A stretch of DNA of 43,619 nucleotides from Chlorobiaceae bacterium (lineage in GTDB: Bacteria > Bacteroidota > Chlorobiia > Chlorobiales > Chlorobiaceae): positions 1 to 43,619 of the forward strand of contig JAAXXK010000019.1 of assembly GCA_013334525.1 (NCBI GenBank), in the 5' to 3' direction. A model generated the notes under the pieces. It was not told the DNA's origin. It saw only the letters and a program-made list of their open reading frames with translations, and did not search any database. The position numbers and the translations under genes were made by a program. Shown here one piece after another: positions 34,220-42,005 of the stretch (positions are counted from its first letter, which is position 1; each line of letters begins with the position of its first letter).

Positions 34220-34283
34220 ATTTATGAATGTGGTAGATTATTCATGAATAGTATATGTGATCATTTTGGTGATTCATAAATAT
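34218..34283. promoter_or_regulatory. Three-copy ATTCAT(A/G)AAT operator-like array
   Basis: Three copies of ATTCATRAAT lie at 34220-34229 (inverted), 34240-34249 (perfect palindrome ATTCATGAAT) and 34272-34281. The outer two are longer perfect complements (12 bp, 34218-34229 and 34272-34283). Centre-to-centre spacings are 20 and 32 bp, close to two and three helical turns, so bound dimers would lie on the same face. The first copy abuts the start codon of the operon's kinase gene. A TATACT -10-like element (about 34251-34256 on the - strand) lies between copies two and three. An operator for autoregulation is the natural reading; a folded 5' leader is an alternative. Confidence 0.55.
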
Positions 34284-34583
34284 TGTATCATTTCCTGTTC
34301 GAGTTTCCGTTTTGTTGCTATTCAAAATAGCTTGATCAAGGGACAATGTTCATGAAAGTAGCTTAAAATTCCTGATTTGATGTATTGTATTCTACTGACT
34401 GAATATCATATATCGGGAAAGAGCGCCTAAGGGTCATGATGCCGTGTTGTGATCAGTCTTATAATCGGTCGTTTATGTGTTTTATATATAGCGAGTGCTG
34501 ATTGTTTATGTCTGATATGTCATTTACTTTCGAATCATATTCGGTTGATTGATGATATGTCGTTAAACAGCAGGTTTATGGTT

Positions 34584-34614
34584 TTGACAGAAGGGGAAGA
34601 TAGCTTTCTGATAA
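34584..34614 (+). promoter_or_regulatory. Possible promoter for the small ORF transcript
   Basis: TTGACA at 34584-34589 is a perfect -35 match. A weak -10 (TCTGAT after 17 bp, or TGATAA after 19 bp) follows. A transcript from here would carry two short hairpins and then the small ORF at 34751. Only the -35 element is convincing. Confidence 0.35.
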
Positions 34615-34679
34615 GACCCGGAGAGGGTGTCTGTTCTTGCTAGATCTATATTTATAAACAACTTGCAGGAAAGGATCAT

Positions 34680-34694
34680 CAGGGATGAACCCTG
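34680..34694 (+). ncRNA. Candidate structured leader element
   Basis: CAGGG (34680-34684) pairs with CCCTG (34690-34694) around ATGAA. A second hairpin formed by AGACCC and GGGTGTCT lies upstream (34614-34632). The local base composition is richer in G+C than its surroundings, and both lie between a -35-like TTGACA and a small ORF with a Shine-Dalgarno. It does not match any riboswitch consensus I can recall. Confidence 0.25.
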
Positions 34695-34750
34695 GCGGAG
34701 AGCTAAGCCTGTTATGGTAAAAGGTTGAGGTCTAAAAGAGGGGCAATGTC

Positions 34751-34879
34751 ATGAGTATTAAAAGCTTCGCCTTCTTCAGTCACATTGGCGTTGATTCAGG
34801 AGTTGCGTTGGTTTGTAATGAAATCCGCAAACTGTACCCAAATGCCATCATGGATGAAGTACAAACAAATACTATATAA
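34751..34879 (+). CDS. Possible small protein, 42 residues
   Basis: An ATG at 34751 is preceded by GAGGGG at 34738-34743 with 7-nt spacing, a better ribosome site than most genes here have. The frame runs 42 codons to TAA. The product (MSIKSFAFFSHIGVDSG start, then VALVCNEIRKLYPNAIMD) is mixed hydrophobic and polar, with neither a signal peptide nor a clear helix; I do not recognise it. It could be a real small protein, a regulatory leader peptide, or a remnant of a larger lost gene. Confidence 0.4.
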   Translation: MSIKSFAFFSHIGVDSGVALVCNEIRKLYPNAIMDEVQTNTI

Positions 34880-35255
34880 AAGTAACCGGATTTCTGATTG
34901 CCCTGAAAAACTAACAAGCTTATAAGCCATAATATCATTATTATTTAAATATAATTAACTCTCTTGCAGATGCCAAGCATAACCTATGTGTCGCTTGTTG
35001 TTTTTTTTATATATAAATTACGCTTATGCTTTCAGCTTTGCCTCATTCCAGGATTTTCACGTATAATCGTATTGCAGAAATTGCCAGCCGTTTTCCGGCC
35101 GAATAATGAATAGGTTGCTTCTGATTGTGAGGGTATACGCAATAAATTTTTTTTTTAGATTCAGTGTGTCCCGAATGCCCTGATCACCTGTCTGGTCGTT
35201 GAACCATAATTCCTGCACGGCACCAATAGCTGGCACTCATAACAGGCAGATAAAT

Positions 35256-35284
35256 CTGACATTATACATTAAATGCTTTAATAT
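35256..35284 (+). promoter_or_regulatory. Sigma-70-like promoter for the dCache gene
   Basis: CTGACA (35256-35261) and TAATAT (35279-35284) are separated by exactly 17 bp, five of six and good matches to the housekeeping consensus. A start near 35291 would give a leader of about 68 nt before the ATG at 35359. Confidence 0.55.
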
Positions 35285-35358
35285 AAAGCGGTTGCGTACA
35301 CAAGTTCGTTTCGGCGACAGGTGATTATTACGTAGAGGCAATTCAAAAACAGATCAGT

Positions 35359-36132
35359 ATGCCAAGATATTTGTCACTGCTTGTCTCAGCGATATTTATG
35401 CTGTTTTCATATACCGTTCAGGCGGAATCGAAGCATGCGTCAATCAGGCTGGATCCCCAGGTCGCACTGAACTCGTTCCGCGGGTTGGTTGAAAACCATC
35501 TGACCGGAATATTGCGTACAGAAAGAGTCATAGCGTTGACATCTGAAGCCAGATCGGCCAGATGGGAATCGGTAAAGCCTTTGCTCGACCGATTCAGCAA
35601 GGATCTCGCAACAGATGCGACCGTATGGTTCATGCTGCCGGACGGCAGTTATTACGCGACGGAAAGCGGGGGCCTGGTCGGTCAGAACATCAAGGATCGC
35701 TCCTACTATCCGAGACTCATGTCCGGCCAGGATGTTTTAGGTGATCTGGTAATCAGTCGCTCAACCGGTCACCGATCGGTGATCGTCGCCACTCCGGTGA
35801 TCGAAAATGGACAGGTTGTCGGCGCAATAGGTGTTTCAGTGAGGGTCAGTTTGTTGTCGGGAGTTGTTGAAACGTACACGAAAATGCCGGACAACGCCTA
35901 TTTCTATGTTCTTGATTCAAATACGAAAATCATTCTGCACCGTTTTGAGGGTCGCATGTTCAAAACGGTCAGCGATGTGGGTGACCAGAGCCTGGGAGGT
36001 GAGTTCAATGCCGTTATGGACAAGGATCAGGGAGTTTTCAACTACAGCCTTAACGGCAGGAAAATAACATCGATATTTCAGAGATCAGCCCCTCTTGGAT
36101 GGTATTTCTTCATCGCCCAGCAACTAAAGTGA
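35359..36132 (+). CDS. Stand-alone secreted dCache-domain protein
   Basis: A 257-residue protein with a signal peptide (1-22, LSLLVSAIFMLFSYTVQA, cleavage after A) and no other membrane helix. The rest is a double-Cache sensory domain: a long helix (DPQVALNSFRGLVENHL), the strand motif ATVWFMLPDGSYYATESGGLVGQNIKDRSYYPRLMSG (the usual D..YY ligand region) and the membrane-distal/proximal pair separated by GVSVRVSLLSG. dCache domains normally form the periplasmic part of chemoreceptors or kinases, but here no cytoplasmic output follows, so it may be a secreted ligand-binding protein that works with a partner. It is convergent with the kinase gene at 36257-39106. Confidence 0.8.
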   Translation: MPRYLSLLVSAIFMLFSYTVQAESKHASIRLDPQVALNSFRGLVENHLTGILRTERVIALTSEARSARWESVKPLLDRFSKDLATDATVWFMLPDGSYYATESGGLVGQNIKDRSYYPRLMSGQDVLGDLVISRSTGHRSVIVATPVIENGQVVGAIGVSVRVSLLSGVVETYTKMPDNAYFYVLDSNTKIILHRFEGRMFKTVSDVGDQSLGGEFNAVMDKDQGVFNYSLNGRKITSIFQRSAPLGWYFFIAQQLK

Positions 36133-36256
36133 TGAGAAGGGGCCTTTCGGGTAATGCGGGCCAATCTCAAGCCGTTGAATCCAGGTGCGCAGGGGAGGCT
36201 CCTCTTTCAGACGCCCCATGAATCATGGATGAATCGCGGCTTTCTGAGCCGACAGC

Positions 36257-39106
36257 TTACCGGGCTGCGCAAGAGATCACATCGTTGATGGTCGAGACCA
36301 GTTGCGCCATCTTGGCCGGTTTTTTAAGGATTGTCGAAATGCCGGAAGCATGCAGGGCATCGGCGTTCCCGAGATCTTTTTCATAACCGGTCATAAGAAT
36401 GATCGGTATTCGGGGGCTGATCCTGTGAAGTTCCCGGGCAAGGTCGATTCCGTTCATCTCTGGCATGGTCAGATCGGTAATGACAAGATCGAATTTTTTC
36501 GGATTCTGCCTCAACAGCGCGACCGCCTCAATCGGTGAATTTGTTGTTTGCAACCTGAGACCGAATTTCGCCAACATGATCGTCATCATCCTCGTGCTCG
36601 ACTCTTCGTCATCGACGAACAGGATGCTGCTGTTGTTGAGTTGCAATAATGGGCACGATGTCTTTGTGTGCACTATCTCCTGGTCGATCACCGGGAGGTA
36701 GATATTGAATGACGTGCCTTTGCCCGGCCGGCTATCGACACTGATCACTCCCTTGTAACCGGTAACTATGCCATGAACCACCGAGAGGCCTAGGCCGGTT
36801 CCCTTGTTCATGGCTTTTGTGGTGAAAAATGGCTCGAATATGCGTTCCATGGTGGCTTCGTCCATTCCTGTGCCGGTATCGGATATGCTGAGTTGAACAT
36901 AATTGTCCTCATGCAACGCCGGCAATGTCTTGCGCAGATGTTTGTCGACGACGATCTCCCTGAGCCCGATTCGCAGGTGGCCTACGGTATCTTCCATGGC
37001 CTGGAACGCGTTTGTGCAAAGATTGACGATTACCTGATGAATCTGGGACGGGTCGGCCAGGATGTTTTTGCAGCTCTCATCGATATCCTGCTCGATGGTG
37101 ATGGTCGATGGAATCGATGGCCGAAGCAGTTTCATGGCTTCTGAAATGACGGCCTGGACGCTTACGACGGAGGGGGTAACCTCCTGGGTCCTGCTGAAGG
37201 TAAGGATCTGTTCAATAAGGTTCTGCGCCCGGGTTGCCGCCCGCATAATTTCGTTGAAATATTCGTGCATGGGCTCCTCCGGCTGGAGGCTGAACAGCCC
37301 CAGTTCAGAATATCCGAGGATCGGAGTCAGGATGTTGTTGAAATCGTGCGCGATTCCCCCCGCGAGCGTACCAATGGATTCAAGCCGCTGGGCTTTCCTG
37401 AGCTGGGCTTCGAGCTGATGTTTGGCCTCCTCCTCTTTTTTGCGATCGGTTATGTCGATGACGATGCCGACATAGCGCAGTACCTTTCCATCGGGATCGG
37501 TGAACGGCGAGCCTTTGGACATGAGCCATCGTATCGCGCCGTTCTGGTCGCGAACCCGCCAGATGCTGTTGAATTCGGTAGAGTTTTGCAGGGCCTTTTC
37601 GGCTTGATTTCTTACCGTCTCCCTGTCTTCGGGGATAATGGTCTTCAACCAGTTTTCAAAAGAGGGTTCACAACTCTGGGGTTCGAGTCCGTAGAGCGGC
37701 CATAATTCATCGGACCAGACCGTGGTGGTATTCGATCCTGTGCCGTTTTCCCAGAGTCCGGCATTTGTCGAATTCATGATGTAATGCATCCGCCTGTTGC
37801 CTTCGACAAGCATCTCCTGAAACTGGTTGCGTTCAGTGATGTCGTTGACGATGGTGTAAAGAAGAGGTTTCCCTTCGACGGTAATAGGTCCGCTGACAAC
37901 CTCCACCTCACGGATAGAGCCGTTGGCCAGCCGATGAGGGAATACAAAATTGTTACAGGGCCCTTTGTTGGCCCGCAGCATTTTCAACTGGAGCTCTTCC
38001 TGTGGCAACTGGTTGATCTGGGCGATGTTCATTTTGCAAAGTTTCTCCCTCTGCCACCCATAGAATTCTACCGCGGCGGGATTGGCATCGACGATCGCCC
38101 CGTTTTCGGGGTCGATGATCAGCATGACGATATACTTGTTCTGAAACAGGCTCCTGTAACGGGCTTCGCTCTGGCGCATCGCCTCCTCGGCCAACTCTTT
38201 CGCCTTCCGGTTCTGCAGCATGGAGATTCCGTAGGCGAGGTTGTCGGCAAATGAGGTAAGCAGCATGGTTTCATCGGTATCGAAAGCCTCCCGGATGGCG
38301 GAATAGATCGACAGCGCCCCGAAAACACCATGGTCGTTTATCAGCGGAAGGCTCAGTACCGAAGCGTACCCGCGTTTTTTCGCTTCGCTTTTCCACGGCT
38401 TGAATTGCGGGTCATCAAGCAAGTTGCCGGTAGAGCAGATTTTTCCTGACCTGATCGCCGTTCCCACCGGACCACGGCCCCGTTCGGTATCCGACCAGGT
38501 GACGTTGAGCGTCTCCAGGTATCCTTCCTCGATTCCAGCATGTGCGACCGGAGTTACGCTTCTCTTCGTATCGTCCTGCGCGTATCCCACCCACGCCATT
38601 CGATAACCGCCGATCTCCACGATGGTGCGGCAGATATCGTTCAACAGCTCCATTTCGTTGCTTGCCCGTAAAAGCGCCCGGTTGCAGTTGTTGATCGCCA
38701 GGAGGGAGCGGTTGAGCTTGTGGAACTGGGTTTCCGTCTTCTTGAACTCGGTAACATCAATAATATGACCCGAGATTTTCGTGGCGCTGCCTTTGTCGTC
38801 GAACGCGGCAGCCCTCATTATGCACTCAACCCAACGAACGCTTCCGTCTTTGTGCACAAGCCTGAAAATGATTGTGGAACTCTCATTTTTTTCACGGGTG
38901 AGTTGGTGTACGGCCGTGAAAAACAGCTGATGGTCATCAGGGTGGATGACCGATTTAAGAAAGCGGGCGTCGAATACCGTTTCGTCAGGGGTGCGGCCGG
39001 TGAGTGCACAGCAATAGTCCCTCAGGCTGAACCGTTCTGATACCAGTTCCCAGGAACCTTCATCGGTGCTGTAGAGATCCATGGGTTGTTTTTCCCTGTT
39101 TTGCAT
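36257..39106 (-). CDS. Multi-PAS/GAF hybrid sensor histidine kinase with C-terminal receiver
   Basis: A 949-residue cytoplasmic sensor kinase. Domains in order: PAS (~10-115; [14 protein letters not shown]), GAF (~140-300; [41 protein letters not shown]), PAS (~312-430; [24 protein letters not shown]), PAS (~440-560; ending [17 protein letters not shown]), HisKA with His587 ([13 protein letters not shown]), HATPase ([38 protein letters not shown]), and a C-terminal receiver (~830-945) with Asp878 ([12 protein letters not shown]) and Lys near LKKPAKM. No transmembrane helix is seen. It is convergent with the dCache gene. The partner regulator is unknown. Confidence 0.93.
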   Translation of the reverse strand: MQNREKQPMDLYSTDEGSWELVSERFSLRDYCCALTGRTPDETVFDARFLKSVIHPDDHQLFFTAVHQLTREKNESSTIIFRLVHKDGSVRWVECIMRAAAFDDKGSATKISGHIIDVTEFKKTETQFHKLNRSLLAINNCNRALLRASNEMELLNDICRTIVEIGGYRMAWVGYAQDDTKRSVTPVAHAGIEEGYLETLNVTWSDTERGRGPVGTAIRSGKICSTGNLLDDPQFKPWKSEAKKRGYASVLSLPLINDHGVFGALSIYSAIREAFDTDETMLLTSFADNLAYGISMLQNRKAKELAEEAMRQSEARYRSLFQNKYIVMLIIDPENGAIVDANPAAVEFYGWQREKLCKMNIAQINQLPQEELQLKMLRANKGPCNNFVFPHRLANGSIREVEVVSGPITVEGKPLLYTIVNDITERNQFQEMLVEGNRRMHYIMNSTNAGLWENGTGSNTTTVWSDELWPLYGLEPQSCEPSFENWLKTIIPEDRETVRNQAEKALQNSTEFNSIWRVRDQNGAIRWLMSKGSPFTDPDGKVLRYVGIVIDITDRKKEEEAKHQLEAQLRKAQRLESIGTLAGGIAHDFNNILTPILGYSELGLFSLQPEEPMHEYFNEIMRAATRAQNLIEQILTFSRTQEVTPSVVSVQAVISEAMKLLRPSIPSTITIEQDIDESCKNILADPSQIHQVIVNLCTNAFQAMEDTVGHLRIGLREIVVDKHLRKTLPALHEDNYVQLSISDTGTGMDEATMERIFEPFFTTKAMNKGTGLGLSVVHGIVTGYKGVISVDSRPGKGTSFNIYLPVIDQEIVHTKTSCPLLQLNNSSILFVDDEESSTRMMTIMLAKFGLRLQTTNSPIEAVALLRQNPKKFDLVITDLTMPEMNGIDLARELHRISPRIPIILMTGYEKDLGNADALHASGISTILKKPAKMAQLVSTINDVISCAAR

Positions 39107-39263
39107 GGTGCATCATGTAACGTTACTCAAGGGGGGCGCCGGTTGCTATAGAAGCTATTTGAAGCCTGGAGCTGCTTTTTCAGTATCCTGAATCTGCTTA
39201 TGGGGTATTAAACGAATTTTATCCTGAAGGTGATGAACAAAGGGTTTTCATTACGGATAAATC

Positions 39264-39281
39264 TCGTATGACAATATACGA
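39264..39281. repeat. Short inverted repeat upstream of the hybrid kinase gene
   Basis: TCGTAT (39264-39269) and ATACGA (39276-39281) form a perfect 6-bp inverted repeat with a 6-bp centre, about 160 bp before the kinase start. It could be a regulator site or nothing; no promoter could be placed with confidence. Confidence 0.3.
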
Positions 39282-39393
39282 CTAAAGGGCTGTTAATAAT
39301 GTCCATATTGTTTTGCTCCCGGTCGGTGGCCCTGAATGTTCCGGCCTTTGTCGCCGGCATATGCGGGAACAGGCCGCTTCTTTGGCAGGCCGA

Positions 39394-39981
39394 TCAATCG
39401 AGTTCTATATCGTAGATGTCGAGCAGCCCGGAGAGCCCGGAGATGGAAAACCTCGCTTTACGGATGCGGTTCGCTTCAGGAGAGAGCGAGTAGTTGAAGG
39501 CCGTCCGGAAGTCAGCCTTTTCGAGGTTCGTGTGAAAAAAGATTGCCTGTCTCAGGTCGCAGTTCCCGAATTCGGCCCCGCTCATGTTCGCGCCGGTGAA
39601 GTCGGCCTCCTGCAGGTCGCAGTCGACAAAGATGGTGTTTTTAAGCTCCAGCCCGATGAAAGCCGAAAGTTTGAGCATGCAGCGATCGAAGTTTATCCGG
39701 AGCAGCAGTTTCCTGCAGTCGCTGAACTGCAAGCCAAGCAATTTGCAGTTTGCGAAACGCACCTCCTGCAGGCCGGTTCCGGCCAGTTTCGCAAGACTGA
39801 GGTCGCAACTCTCGAAGGTGCAGCTCCTGAAGACCAGTCCGGAAAGATCTGCACCCGCCAGGTTGCAGTGATCGAAGCGGCACTCCTCGTATACACGCCA
39901 CTCCGGGGCGAGCCCGTTAAGACCCGTTTTTTCAAAAACCCGGTCGAGCACTTGTTCTGCCTGTTTTTCCTTCATGATCAA
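39394..39981 (-). CDS. Pentapeptide-repeat protein
   Basis: A 195-residue protein made almost wholly of pentapeptide repeats with the A(D/N)LxX pattern (CRFDHCNLAGADLSGLVFRSCTFESCDL, then FVDCDLQEADFTGANMSGAEFGNCDLRQAIF). Such proteins form a right-handed quadrilateral beta-helix; the Qnr/McbG branch mimics DNA and protects DNA gyrase. The cysteine-rich repeats and the short length resemble that branch, but no direct functional motif is decisive. It is a single gene; no partner is obvious. Confidence 0.88.
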   Translation of the reverse strand: MIMKEKQAEQVLDRVFEKTGLNGLAPEWRVYEECRFDHCNLAGADLSGLVFRSCTFESCDLSLAKLAGTGLQEVRFANCKLLGLQFSDCRKLLLRINFDRCMLKLSAFIGLELKNTIFVDCDLQEADFTGANMSGAEFGNCDLRQAIFFHTNLEKADFRTAFNYSLSPEANRIRKARFSISGLSGLLDIYDIELD

Positions 39982-40126
39982 ACATACTATCTTGAACGAT
40001 TTCCTGAAAGTCGGTAGCGACTTCTGTTCCGGTCAGGGCGAGCCGGGAACGGTTCGGCCCGGCCGGGGATTTCAATGATGGCCGGCTTGATTAACGAGTG
40101 CCGACAGGCAGCAATTTGACCAGGGT

Positions 40127-40621
40127 TTGTTTATGGGAATGGATATGGGGGTGAAAATGTTCTGTTGCAGGCAGACCGTGATCGGCAGGATCGGCATTGC
40201 CGAAAGCGGGGGAGCCGTCACAAACCTGGTATTCATGGGGCAGGCTGGAGAGCAGTTTGCTGAAACAGGCTGCACGCCTTTGCTGGAGGAGTCGTTCAGG
40301 CAGCTCGATGCCTGGCTGGCAGGCGAATTGAAGGCCTTGTCTTTGCCGATCAGCGTTCAGGGAAGCGCGTTTGCGCAACGGGTATGGACGGCGTTGCTTG
40401 ATATCCCATACGGGGGTACTGCCGCTTATGGCGATATTGCCGATGCGATCGGGACTCCCGCTGCGACGAGGGCCGTCGGTTCGGCATGTCGGCGAAATCC
40501 TTTGCCGATCATCATTCCCTGCCACCGGGTGACAAGGCGTGACGGCTCTATCGGCGGCTACCTTGGCGGCACAGATATAAAGCGCTATCTGCTTGACCTC
40601 GAACAAAGGAACTGCGGGTGA
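40127..40621 (+). CDS. ogt: Methylated-DNA--protein-cysteine methyltransferase
   Basis: Repairs O6-methylguanine by moving the methyl group to its own cysteine. The signature PCHRV places the acceptor cysteine at codon 40520-40522 (residue 132 from the TTG start at 40127, or 122 from the ATG at 40157). The DNA-binding helix-turn-helix region (RVWTALLDIPYGGTAAYGDIA) and the closing GGYLGGTDIKRYLLDLE are clear. The ATG at 40157 is preceded by a good GGGGG ribosome site and gives a more typical N-terminus (MFCCRQTVIGRIGIAE), so I favour it as the start. Single gene. Confidence 0.92.
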   Translation: MFMGMDMGVKMFCCRQTVIGRIGIAESGGAVTNLVFMGQAGEQFAETGCTPLLEESFRQLDAWLAGELKALSLPISVQGSAFAQRVWTALLDIPYGGTAAYGDIADAIGTPAATRAVGSACRRNPLPIIIPCHRVTRRDGSIGGYLGGTDIKRYLLDLEQRNCG

Positions 40622-40800
40622 GTTGACGTCAAAAGCAAAGATGAGTCCGGCATCTGTTTCTCGACGTACCCGTTTTGCGTTATTTTTGCATGAACGACGG
40701 GGGAAAAAGTGGATAATATCATGTTATTTCATAATATAAGTTCGTCATTCCCTGCCGGTCGCATAGATCCGGCCTTTCTATTTCAGTCATTGAACAACTC

Positions 40801-41994
40801 ATGAACACGGTACCAATATCCAGAATGTTTTATGACCGATTGGCATTCGGTGCCCTGCTCGGTTCGATGCTTTTCTGTTGCGGTTGCGGCAACAAGGCGG
40901 ATGATTCCAGAGGCAAGACGCAGTCCCTTCCTGTAATCAAGGTACAATCGACCTCGGCGGTTGTTGCATCGAACTATTCTGTTCGGCTCGAAGGTCAGGC
41001 CGATGCTGAAATTCGCCCACAGGTTGACGGTGTGCTTCAGGGAATTCTCGTCAAGGAGGGAGACCTGGTCAGGAAGGGTCAGCCGCTCTTCAGGATAGAC
41101 GATTCGGTCTATCGCGAGCAGTACTCGACGGCCCTGGCCGCACAGCACGCAGCAGAGGCCCAGGCTGCTGTCGCCCATATCAATACTGAAAAGCTGCTCC
41201 CGCTGGTGGAAAACAAGGTGGTTTCGCCGGTGCAGCTCACGACGGCCAAAGCCCAGGAACAGTCTGCTAAAGCCATTCTCGAGCAGGCTGCAGCTACGGC
41301 CAGGGCGGCAAAAATCAACCTTGGATATACCGTAATCAAGGCTCCAGTTGGCGGTTACGTAGGTCGGATACCTTATCGACAGGGCACCCTGCTGACCAAA
41401 AACCAGACCCAGGCGCTGACCAACCTGTCCGATGTCACCAGGATGTATGCCGTATTCAGCATCAGCGAAACCGAATTCGAACGGTTCAAGAGTGTTTATG
41501 CAGGCAATACTATCCAGGAGAAAATCGCCAATGTCCCGTCGGTCAAGCTTACGCTTTCAGACGGCAGCGTTTACAACCATGAAGGAAAGCTCGAATCTGT
41601 CAGTGGCGGTTTCGATCGTACGACCGGCTCGATAGGCCTAAGGGCAGTATTCACGAACAGCGAGGGGCTCCTGCGTAGTGGTAATTCAGGGACGGCAACC
41701 CTGACCACCAGTTACAGCGGAGTACTGCTCGTTCCCCAGTCGGCGACAGTCGAACTGCAGGACAAGGTTTTTGCTTTCGTGTTGCAGAAGGGCAACAAGG
41801 TTAAAAAACAGGTCATATCGGTTTCGGGCAAGAGTGGATCAAATTATATCGTCACAGCAGGTATCAATCCGGGTGACCAGATCGTGACGGCGAGCGTCGA
41901 CAAGCTGCAGGATGGCGTCCTTATCAACCCGATTCCCGAAGGGGCATCTGCTCCGGCCAATACTTCAGGTTCTTCACCAGTCAAAGATCGCTAA
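40801..41994 (+). CDS. RND efflux periplasmic adaptor (AcrA-like lipoprotein)
   Basis: A 397-residue membrane-fusion protein that links an inner-membrane RND pump to an outer-membrane channel. The N-terminus has a hydrophobic signal with CCGC near residue 30, consistent with a lipoprotein. The lipoyl half-motifs (EGDLVRKGQPLFRIDD and IKAPVGGYVGRI) flank a coiled coil rich in Ala/Gln (~105-175), and the beta-barrel and membrane-proximal domains follow (~205-385). It begins a two-gene operon, 11 bp before the pump gene. Substrate is unknown. Confidence 0.92.
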   Translation: MNTVPISRMFYDRLAFGALLGSMLFCCGCGNKADDSRGKTQSLPVIKVQSTSAVVASNYSVRLEGQADAEIRPQVDGVLQGILVKEGDLVRKGQPLFRIDDSVYREQYSTALAAQHAAEAQAAVAHINTEKLLPLVENKVVSPVQLTTAKAQEQSAKAILEQAAATARAAKINLGYTVIKAPVGGYVGRIPYRQGTLLTKNQTQALTNLSDVTRMYAVFSISETEFERFKSVYAGNTIQEKIANVPSVKLTLSDGSVYNHEGKLESVSGGFDRTTGSIGLRAVFTNSEGLLRSGNSGTATLTTSYSGVLLVPQSATVELQDKVFAFVLQKGNKVKKQVISVSGKSGSNYIVTAGINPGDQIVTASVDKLQDGVLINPIPEGASAPANTSGSSPVKDR

Positions 41995-42005
41995 ATACAG
42001 GACCC

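Larger units (their letters stand above)
34220..35358. other. AT-rich intergenic region between the polysaccharide operon and the dCache gene
   Basis: This 1.1-kb stretch is much richer in A+T than the flanking genes and has no long conserved reading frame on either strand. It holds the three-dyad array next to the operon start, a consensus-like TTGACA at 34584-34589, small hairpins at 34614-34632 and 34680-34694, a 42-codon ORF with a good Shine-Dalgarno (34751-34879), a 10-bp palindrome GCTTATAAGC (34918-34927), a T9-T10 tract near 35147-35157 and a promoter-like site at 35256-35284. No transposase remnant, tRNA or known riboswitch class was recognised. Confidence 0.6.

Noticed and set aside
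34449-34643. A 64-codon frame in the AT-rich gap
   Set aside because: No ribosome site, cysteine/isoleucine-rich random-like sequence, and it overlaps the hairpin and -35-like element.
34640-34750. A known riboswitch (TPP, cobalamin, SAM, c-di-GMP, THF) before the small ORF
   Set aside because: None of the conserved core sequences of those classes is present; only local hairpins are seen.
34220-35358. Remnant of an insertion sequence or integrated element
   Set aside because: No terminal inverted repeats, target duplication or transposase fragment could be seen.
39313-40017. A 234-codon open frame on the + strand opposite the pentapeptide-repeat gene
   Set aside because: The repeat pattern on the - strand is unmistakable; the + frame is its shadow and has no motif.
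40091-40606. A 171-codon open frame on the - strand opposite ogt
   Set aside because: The + strand has the PCHRV active site and full domain; the - frame gives Arg-, Cys- and Pro-rich text.
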